Shown: piece by piece, positions 12,284 to 17,269 of the stretch
Layout: each line of letters begins with the position of its first letter
How positions within the stretch are numbered: position 1 is the first letter of the stretch
NCBI GenBank assembly: GCA_022566355.1
Contig: JADFJB010000102.1
Span: 1 to 17,269, forward strand
Direction: 5' to 3'
DNA length: 17,269 nucleotides
DNA from: a candidate division KSB1 bacterium
GTDB taxonomy: Bacteria; Zhuqueibacterota; JdFR-76; DREG01
Position numbers and translations under genes: made by a program
The notes under the pieces: model-generated
What the model saw: only the letters and a program-made list of their open reading frames with translations
The model's database searches: none
Told to the model about the DNA's origin: nothing

Positions 12284-14632
12284 ATGAAGCTTTCCTTAAA
12301 ATCAACGCAGATGTTGGTCGGGTTACTCTGTATTTTTGTGTTTTACGAAGTAGCCAAACCCTATCAATCGTCCAATGAAAATCTCACTCAGTATGAAAAG
12401 TTGTACGATCAGTTAATGCATTTGGAACCAGATTTCAACCAATCCGCTTTTGTACAAAATTTTACGTTTCAACGTGATGTCGGCAAATTTACCCTGGCTA
12501 GTGGCAAGCTTTATTTGTGCAAACCGGTTATGAACCGTGTTTGCGCCGCAGTTTTTGTAGGAAACGGCCAATTTCAATTCACACCACCGATTGAAGCAGA
12601 GCGTAAGCAGCTCTACCGGTTTTATGAAACCGAATCGCTTAATCAGGAATTCAACTTCCTATTTATCATTTTTGCAGACAGAACCCTGTTGGAGTTCTAC
12701 AAAAAATTGACATTTACCAGTAATCAGGTTGATAAGGATGTGATCAAACAGGTAAAGTACGCTTTGAAATATATGGGGAAACCCAAAAGGAAAGAATTCG
12801 ACCCTGAGATCATGAAAACATTCCTCGATTTTGAAAGCAATGGTCTTTTTTACGCTCATTTCAGCAAGAAGAAATCCAACCCCATGTTTTTCGTAATCGA
12901 TCCCTATGAACCCGAAGAGATTCGTTTTATGCGCAGACCCAAACGCGATCGCTTCGGTGAATCACGAGAAATTGTTTCCCAGTTCCACAAAAATCGAGAT
13001 TATCAATTAGGTGTAGATTTGAGTTATGAATCCAAAGAGACCATAAAGGTATTGGACTACAAAATAGACGTCGACATCCCCAAAAACTTTAATTTTTCCG
13101 CTTCAGCCGAAATCAAATTCAGCGCTATTGGAGACGAGCAACGCTGGATTTATTTCAACCTGTACCATGACTTGGAAGTGGATTCAGTTTCAGGGGCCGA
13201 CGGCCAAAAAGTCGAATTCTTTAAAGGAAAAGAAAATCCGTATGTTTGGCTAGAATGCAGTCCTCCATTGGAAAAGAATCAATCTTATTCGATAAAAATC
13301 TATTACCACGGTGAGTTATTTACTGTGAGGGAAGACTGGGTTTTTATTAAATCATCAATCGGTTGGTATCCCCGCATCAACGTCCGAAAGAAAGCGACTT
13401 TCGATCTCACTTTTCATACGCCAGCCGATTTTGATTTTGTTAGTGTGGGCAAGAAGGTATTTACTGAAACCAAGGATAAAGTCACAACGACTAGATGGAT
13501 TGCTAAAAAGCCGATTCGTAACGCTTCCTTTAATATTGGTAAGTTCAATAAATACAGCCTCAAAGATGAGAAAATCCCACCTACAACCGTCTATAGCACA
13601 AAATCTTATCCGAGGTCAATGGACCGTCTTAGAATCAATAGAGAAACCGAAATAGAGGTTGGATCGGATATCGGAAATAGTATGGGATTCTTTCAACAGA
13701 TGTTTGGGAAGAGCCCGGTGGATGCGTTTTATGCTACAGAAATCCCGGGTTTTCATGGAGAGGCTTTTCCTGGCCTTATACACTTATCCTGGGCTACGTT
13801 TCAACTTTCTGTGTTTAATCGATTTCAGAGTGACGCCAGAGGCTACGCACAGATCTTTCGAGCTCACGAGGTGGCGCATCAATGGTGGGGAATCGGTGTG
13901 GATTTTAGAACTTACCACGACCAATGGCTCAGCGAAGGCTTCTCACAATATTCCGGAATATGGTATATGCAACTCATCCTGGAAGATAACGAAAAATTCT
14001 TCGAAATTTTGAAGGAGTGGCGAGATGAGATCATGAGAAATCGTAAAAATTTGTTTGGCAGCGGTCAGGAAGCCGGACCGATTTGGCTCGGTTACCGAAC
14101 CAGCAGCAGTTCTACGCGCGGGGATTATAGCCTCATCGTCTACAGGAAAGGAGCCTGGGTACTTCACATGCTGCGTAACATGCTTATCGATCTGAAAACG
14201 ATGAATGAAGATAGGTTTATGAATCTCATGAAAGATTTTTACACAACTTATCTGCATAAGCAAGCTTCTACTCAGGATTTTCAAAAAATAGTGGAAAAAC
14301 ATGCCGGTATGGATATGGAGTGGTTTTTCAAGCAATGGGTCTATGGCACTGATATACCTACCTATAAATTCGCCTACAAAAGTGAAAAAACCCCGGAAGG
14401 CAAATACAAAGTCATGTGTCGGGTCGAACAGTTGGACGTGCCGGTTGACTTTCAAATGATCGTGCCTCTGCACATAGAATTTTCAGAAGGCCGTTACTAT
14501 AAACTAAAAATATGGGTTAAAGGACCTCTCTCCGAAATGCAGCTTCCGCTTATGCCGTACAAGCCTAAGAAAATTGTTTTCAACGATATGGAATCTGTTT
14601 TGTGTAAAGTCAAAAATGTAAAATATAAATGA
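12284..14632 (+). CDS. Exported M1-family (gluzincin) metallopeptidase with large N-terminal domain
   Basis: 782 residues, beginning with an uncleaved or cleavable signal helix (about 8-24). The catalytic zinc site is intact: H528-E529-V-A-H532 with E551 eighteen residues on (SEGFSQY), and a likely catalytic Tyr at Y620 (VYRKGAWVLH). The usual GxMEN exopeptidase motif is not seen; the matching strand reads PGFHGEAFPGLIHLS, so true aminopeptidase activity is uncertain. Residues about 35-235 form an extra domain, followed by an M1-type beta sandwich (about 240-430: VLDYKIDVDIP, SYSIKIYYHGEL) and an alpha-helical/Ig-like C-terminus. It probably acts in the periplasm on peptides. AGGAG lies 7 nt before the ATG, and a promoter at 12038 may drive it. 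The family call is firm; the substrate is not. Confidence 0.93.
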   Translation: MKLSLKSTQMLVGLLCIFVFYEVAKPYQSSNENLTQYEKLYDQLMHLEPDFNQSAFVQNFTFQRDVGKFTLASGKLYLCKPVMNRVCAAVFVGNGQFQFTPPIEAERKQLYRFYETESLNQEFNFLFIIFADRTLLEFYKKLTFTSNQVDKDVIKQVKYALKYMGKPKRKEFDPEIMKTFLDFESNGLFYAHFSKKKSNPMFFVIDPYEPEEIRFMRRPKRDRFGESREIVSQFHKNRDYQLGVDLSYESKETIKVLDYKIDVDIPKNFNFSASAEIKFSAIGDEQRWIYFNLYHDLEVDSVSGADGQKVEFFKGKENPYVWLECSPPLEKNQSYSIKIYYHGELFTVREDWVFIKSSIGWYPRINVRKKATFDLTFHTPADFDFVSVGKKVFTETKDKVTTTRWIAKKPIRNASFNIGKFNKYSLKDEKIPPTTVYSTKSYPRSMDRLRINRETEIEVGSDIGNSMGFFQQMFGKSPVDAFYATEIPGFHGEAFPGLIHLSWATFQLSVFNRFQSDARGYAQIFRAHEVAHQWWGIGVDFRTYHDQWLSEGFSQYSGIWYMQLILEDNEKFFEILKEWRDEIMRNRKNLFGSGQEAGPIWLGYRTSSSSTRGDYSLIVYRKGAWVLHMLRNMLIDLKTMNEDRFMNLMKDFYTTYLHKQASTQDFQKIVEKHAGMDMEWFFKQWVYGTDIPTYKFAYKSEKTPEGKYKVMCRVEQLDVPVDFQMIVPLHIEFSEGRYYKLKIWVKGPLSEMQLPLMPYKPKKIVFNDMESVLCKVKNVKYK

Positions 14633-14637
14633 TCGAT

Positions 14638-14741
14638 GTATAAAACGTTATTCTGAAGTTTATATGGTTATTTGCAAAACCATTAAGTTTTCATAATTAT
14701 GAATGAAATAACATTTATTTTCATGGGGTTATTATTAGTTA
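14638..14741 (+). repeat. Repeat R, copy 1 (core plus right arm)
   Basis: It begins GTATAAAACGTTATTCTGAA, passes through the conserved GGTTATTTGCAAAACC and a perfect palindrome TCATAATTATGA (14691-14702), and ends ATTAGTTAG. It aligns along its length with 15745-15851. It starts 5 nt after the M1 peptidase stop and lies upstream of the 14785 gene. Confidence 0.8.
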
Positions 14742-14784
14742 GCCCGCAGAAAGTTTTTAGGATTCGTGAGAGAAGGGTTTAATA

Positions 14785-15636
14785 ATGGGCAATAGGGATT
14801 TGGCCAAATCTTTTAAGAAGTTCTGTCCAAAGTGTGAACATTTTCAAGAAGAGACTGGCGTCTGCAGAAAATTTTATTTTAATGTTCGCGACTACCCAAA
14901 AAAATTTATTAAAAAGTGTAATGGCGATTATTTTAACGAGGATAAAACGAAAGTAGTACAAGAAATTGATAAACTTGATACGATAACTGAGCTGGACAAT
15001 GAGACAGAAGTATTCGAAGAGGAACATGATAATTCTGATGAAGATATCAGATTTGTGACCGTTTTTCAGCCTGAAAATGAATATGAACATATTACTGCAA
15101 TTCCCTTGCTTGAAAATGCTGGTATCATATATTATTCAAAAAATGCTTTGCTGCAAAACTTATTCGGGGTCGGTAAAATAGGATCGGGATATAACTTGGT
15201 TACTGGACCTATTCTAATGCAAGTAGCAGAAAAAGATTACGAAAAGGCTCAAAAAGTCTTGTTCGGGGAAGATATACTAAAAGAATTAGGTGATTACCAA
15301 ATACCTGAACTTTGTCCTGCTTGTGGGAGTCAAACAAAAGATACATCTAAATGTCCGGAATGTGGATTAGCTCTCATTCCGTCAGAGGATTCAGATGATT
15401 ATGAGGAATTCCTTGATAAACAGAAAGAAGCAACATCAATAGCGAAGAAATCTGTTATCTATAGTTTACTTCGGATTTTTGGCATCGGGTCTGCGCTTGG
15501 AATTTATTATGGCATTAAATCTCTTCAGATGATTAATTCGTCAAGCAAAGCAACAAAAGTGAAGATCGTAGCTATAGGTGGGATAATCATTGGTCTAATG
15601 GGATTATTAAGCTCTTTATTGCAATTCTTTTATTAA
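14785..15636 (+). CDS. Zinc-binding membrane protein with DUF2007-like domain
   Basis: 283 residues, no name assigned. Modules in order: an N-terminal Cys cluster C14-x2-C17, C27, C45 (probable zinc site); an acidic linker (about 52-88); a DUF2007-like 'putative signal-transducing' domain (about 89-161; VTVFQPENEYEHITAIPLLENAGI, ending YEKAQKVLFG); a zinc ribbon C177-x2-C180, C190-x2-C193; and two membrane helices (about 223-248 and 260-282). The ribbons should face the cytoplasm. AGAAGGG lies 7 nt before the ATG. DUF2007 proteins are thought to read internal signals, but no function is proven. Base use is more AT-rich than the peptidase gene upstream, in keeping with a separate origin. It sits between repeat copies 1 and 2. 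Confidence 0.85.
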   Translation: MGNRDLAKSFKKFCPKCEHFQEETGVCRKFYFNVRDYPKKFIKKCNGDYFNEDKTKVVQEIDKLDTITELDNETEVFEEEHDNSDEDIRFVTVFQPENEYEHITAIPLLENAGIIYYSKNALLQNLFGVGKIGSGYNLVTGPILMQVAEKDYEKAQKVLFGEDILKELGDYQIPELCPACGSQTKDTSKCPECGLALIPSEDSDDYEEFLDKQKEATSIAKKSVIYSLLRIFGIGSALGIYYGIKSLQMINSSSKATKVKIVAIGGIIIGLMGLLSSLLQFFY

Positions 15637-15932
15637 GAGTTTGTGCTACATCTCTCAAAGGTATTATTTTTGCATTAGTGAACAAAACCTCCAGGATATA
15701 AATTATGCAGCATAAATCGACTGGTTTTATATTATGAAAACACAGTATAAAACGCCCATTCCGATGTTTATAGGGTTATTTGCAAAACCCAATAAATTTT
15801 CATCATTATGAATGTTATAACAAGTGTTTTCGCGGGTCTTTTTATTAGTTATGAGCTATCTACAATAGACTACATATTATAACTCAGCATATGAATTACA
15901 CAACAGGTGATTACTAAATATAAGGATTGGAT
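15637..15932. other. Intergenic region occupied mostly by repeat R copy 2
   Basis: No gene. It contains repeat R (15669-15851) with its hairpin and an AT-rich leader with a TAAGGA ribosome site (15921-15926) for the next gene. Confidence 0.7.
15669..15851 (+). repeat. Repeat R, copy 2 (full-length: left arm, core, right arm)
   Basis: The longest copy. Its left arm and core (15669-15788) match 16469-16586; its core and right arm (15745-15851) match 14638-14741. The left arm folds as a hairpin at 15720-15746 (ACTG/CAGT then GTTTT/AAAAC with one bulged base), and the corresponding stem is largely kept in copy 3. The three copies share only the core GTATAA..GATGTTTAT..TTATTTGCAAAA. Confidence 0.85.
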
Positions 15933-16184
15933 GTGCTCGATAGTATACAAGAGTTCTTAGAAAAAATGGTTGCAGCGATAGAAAAATTGAGTCGCAGATT
16001 TGATCGATTTTATAAAGCCATCATAGGTTTTATTGAAGCGATTGTAAAGTGGCTTACTGATTTTGTAGATAGGCTCAAAGAATATATTGTACGCTTATTT
16101 AACGCGCTTGTAAAACTTGCAAAGCCACTTCTAAAGTTAGGCTTGTTTTATTTACCCGGCCTATTCTTTCTAATAATTGGGTAG
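15933..16184 (+). CDS. Small amphipathic membrane protein, probably truncated by an in-frame TAG
   Basis: 83 residues from the GTG at 15933, chosen because AAGGA lies 6 nt upstream; the in-frame TTG at 15927 abuts the ribosome site and is too close. The protein is a run of amphipathic helices with alternating Lys/Arg and Leu/Ile/Phe (FLEKMVAAIEKLSRRFDRFY, FIEAIVKWLTDFVDRLKEYI) and ends in a hydrophobic segment (LFYLPGLFFLIIG). No family recognised. Past the TAG the same frame stays open for 20 codons and encodes YIIGIIYLIVITSIGLFYKR before TAA (16245-16247), a perfect continuation of a membrane helix. The gene may be a recent nonsense mutant, or the stop may be read through. It could be pore- or toxin-like, but this is only an impression. 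Confidence 0.6.
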   Translation: MLDSIQEFLEKMVAAIEKLSRRFDRFYKAIIGFIEAIVKWLTDFVDRLKEYIVRLFNALVKLAKPLLKLGLFYLPGLFFLIIG

Positions 16185-16247
16185 TACATCATCGGAATAA
16201 TCTATTTAATCGTCATTACTTCGATTGGTTTATTCTACAAAAGGTAA
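16185..16247 (+). pseudogene. In-frame continuation of the 15933 ORF beyond TAG
   Basis: Twenty codons and a TAA, in the same frame as the small membrane protein. The residues are almost all Ile/Leu/Tyr/Val and end in a positive FYKR, the usual pattern of a membrane helix with a cytoplasmic anchor. Random AT-rich DNA rarely gives this ordering, so I read it as the lost C-terminus of the gene. Confidence 0.5.
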
Positions 16248-16352
16248 AAAAAGAAAGTCAGCAAACAGAGAATTAAAAGTATATGAAATCAACGAATCGG
16301 TAGATATCGAAATGGTAACTATTAAATTTTGTTCTGTTCTAAATCAAAAGCC

Positions 16353-16418
16353 GCCGGAGAGAAAACAGAAGTAAGTGATTATTTGACCTGGAATTTAGAA
16401 GTTGCACAAATTATTGGG
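16353..16418 (+). repeat. 66 bp repeat, copy 2 (displaced amidohydrolase 3' end)
   Basis: About 89% identical to 11766-11830. Read in the amidohydrolase frame, CCG GAG AGA AAA CAG AAG TAA gives PERKQK-stop, matching the native PERK-stop end. No more of the gene precedes it: similarity stops at GCCGGAGAG. It looks like a relic of a second amidohydrolase-type gene or of a recombination that copied only the tail and its flank. Confidence 0.8.
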
Positions 16419-16468
16419 TATTTAACGATTGCCGCCGAAAACCAGTTTTTTTGCTTTTGGGAGAAATA

Positions 16469-16586
16469 TTTACATTAATGAACAAAACCCCCTGTATAAT
16501 TATGCACCATAAATCGACTGGTTTTATGTTATGAAAAAACAGTATAACAACGCCCAATCCGATGTTTATATGATTATTTGCAAAAA
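16469..16586 (+). repeat. Repeat R, copy 3 (left arm and core)
   Basis: It matches copy 2 from TTTACATTAATGAACAAAAC through TAAATCGACTGGTTTTATGT to TTATTTGCAAAA with scattered substitutions and short gaps. It then stops exactly where the next gene's ATG begins (16587), so the right arm is missing or replaced by the coding sequence. Confidence 0.85.
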
Positions 16587-17269
16587 ATGAAAATTTCTGA
16601 TTTTAATAAAAATGGATTTTTGAGTCATGAAATTGAATCATGGACCAAAGATCAAAACTTTTCAAATGATGAATTTTATAACCTTTGTAATAGGATAAAT
16701 CAATTTGCGCAGGACACTCTATACAAATTGAATGTGCATAATGAAGATCTCCAAGAATTACTATTAGCAACACTTTATGTTAGAGTTTTAGGAATTTATC
16801 AAGGAGCAATAATATTAATAACAAAAGGCATGATCGTTGAAACGAAAATTCTTGCTAGAAGTATACTTGAAATATTATTCAGGATTGGAGCGATTTCAAA
16901 ATCAATTGATATAGCAATTGATTTCATTCGGCAAGATCATATTAATCAGAAAAAAAATATAAATAAACTTAACATGTTAAGTGACGGGATAAAAAGTTCA
17001 CTTGATCTTTCAAGTTTATCTGGAAAATATAATGAGATAAGCAATGAAATAGAAGAAATTGATATTAAAACACATGGTATTCAATGGTATGCGGATAAAG
17101 CAGGATTATTGGACGATTATAATACCGCATATTCATCATTTTGTGATGCAGTTCATTCAAATGTCCGAGGATTAGAATCATATTTAGTTTTAGATAAAAA
17201 TAATAAAGTCATCTCATTTTCATTTGGTCCTTTAGCCAACGAAAAATACGAACTTTTTATGACTGTATC
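16587..17269 (+). CDS. DUF5677-like hypothetical protein, truncated by the window end
   Basis: The frame is open from the ATG at 16587 to the last base (227 codons, no stop), so the C-terminus is outside. The product is an all-helical soluble protein with LLATLYVRVLGIYQGAIILI, KGMIVETKILARSILEILFR and a later SSFCDAVHSNVRG segment. The conserved Arg/Glu in 'LaRSiLE' and the late His are features of DUF5677 proteins (function unknown, often in accessory or defence islands). The assignment is from pattern memory and is moderate. There is no clear ribosome site: repeat R copy 3 runs directly into the start codon (GCAAAAAATG), so initiation may be leaderless or the repeat may supply the leader. 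Strongly AT-rich. Confidence 0.7.
   Translation, partial: MKISDFNKNGFLSHEIESWTKDQNFSNDEFYNLCNRINQFAQDTLYKLNVHNEDLQELLLATLYVRVLGIYQGAIILITKGMIVETKILARSILEILFRIGAISKSIDIAIDFIRQDHINQKKNINKLNMLSDGIKSSLDLSSLSGKYNEISNEIEEIDIKTHGIQWYADKAGLLDDYNTAYSSFCDAVHSNVRGLESYLVLDKNNKVISFSFGPLANEKYELFMTV

Larger units (their letters stand above)
16185..16586. other. Intergenic region: ORF remnant, amidohydrolase-tail repeat and repeat R copy 3
   Basis: No complete gene in 402 bp. In order: the broken ORF tail (to 16247), about 100 bp of AT-rich DNA without visible structure, the 66 bp repeat copy 2 (16353-16418) and repeat R copy 3 (16469-16586). Confidence 0.7.

Noticed and set aside
13943-14473. 176-codon ORF on the - strand
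   Set aside because: Antisense to the catalytic half of the M1 peptidase, whose zinc motifs are intact; no ribosome site or family pattern.
14638-16586. Repeat R as standard integron attC sites
   Set aside because: Not accepted as such: the core has ATAAC/TTAT ends but no convincing RYYYAAC and GTTRRRY pair, and no IntI gene is visible.

Overview
The window reads as chromosome from a Gram-negative bacterium of the FCB (Bacteroidota-like) superphylum. The clues are an outer-membrane TonB-dependent receptor with an N-terminal carboxypeptidase-like domain paired with a DUF4249-type lipoprotein, an ECF sigma / zinc anti-sigma / DUF4097 operon, lipobox signal peptides, AT-leaning DNA, and intergenic regions full of short dispersed palindromic repeats. 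I infer something near Calditrichota, KSB1 or Ignavibacteriota, but the species cannot be read from the sequence.

Layout. Positions 1-1405 look like the edge of an accessory island: the C-terminal end of a tyrosine recombinase (+), a structured GC-rich spacer, then a convergent NERD-domain nuclease-like gene (-). Positions 1772-4637 form a tight + strand operon: ECF sigma factor, overlapping membrane anti-sigma factor, and a secreted DUF4097 protein built of a very regular 36-residue repeat. Positions 4958-8393 (-) hold a TonB-dependent receptor followed by a DUF4249 lipoprotein, a probable outer-membrane uptake pair. Positions 8902-9678 (-) encode an MBL-fold hydrolase, set between two repeat-rich gene deserts (8394-8901 and 9679-10488). 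Positions 10489-11781 (+) encode a lipoprotein amidohydrolase behind a good sigma70-like promoter. Positions 12284-14632 (+) encode a large exported M1-type metallopeptidase.

From 14633 to the end the DNA changes character. Three unrelated + strand ORFs follow (a zinc-ribbon/DUF2007-like membrane protein, a small amphipathic membrane protein apparently cut by an in-frame TAG, and a DUF5677-like protein that runs off the window). Each is preceded by a copy of the same roughly 100-185 bp non-coding repeat. A 66 bp block matching the 3' end and downstream flank of the amidohydrolase gene also reappears about 4.6 kb away, just before the third repeat copy. This repeat-gene-repeat-gene-repeat-gene layout is the most unusual part of the window. 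It could be a cassette-like insertion array or the result of repeated segmental duplication.

How the genes work together: the sigma/anti-sigma pair probably controls its own operon and the DUF4097 envelope protein in response to an envelope signal. The receptor/lipoprotein pair, the lipoprotein amidohydrolase and the exported M1 peptidase fit a cell that imports and degrades peptides or similar polymers at its surface, but nothing in the sequence links them into one pathway. No rRNA, tRNA or CRISPR array was seen.
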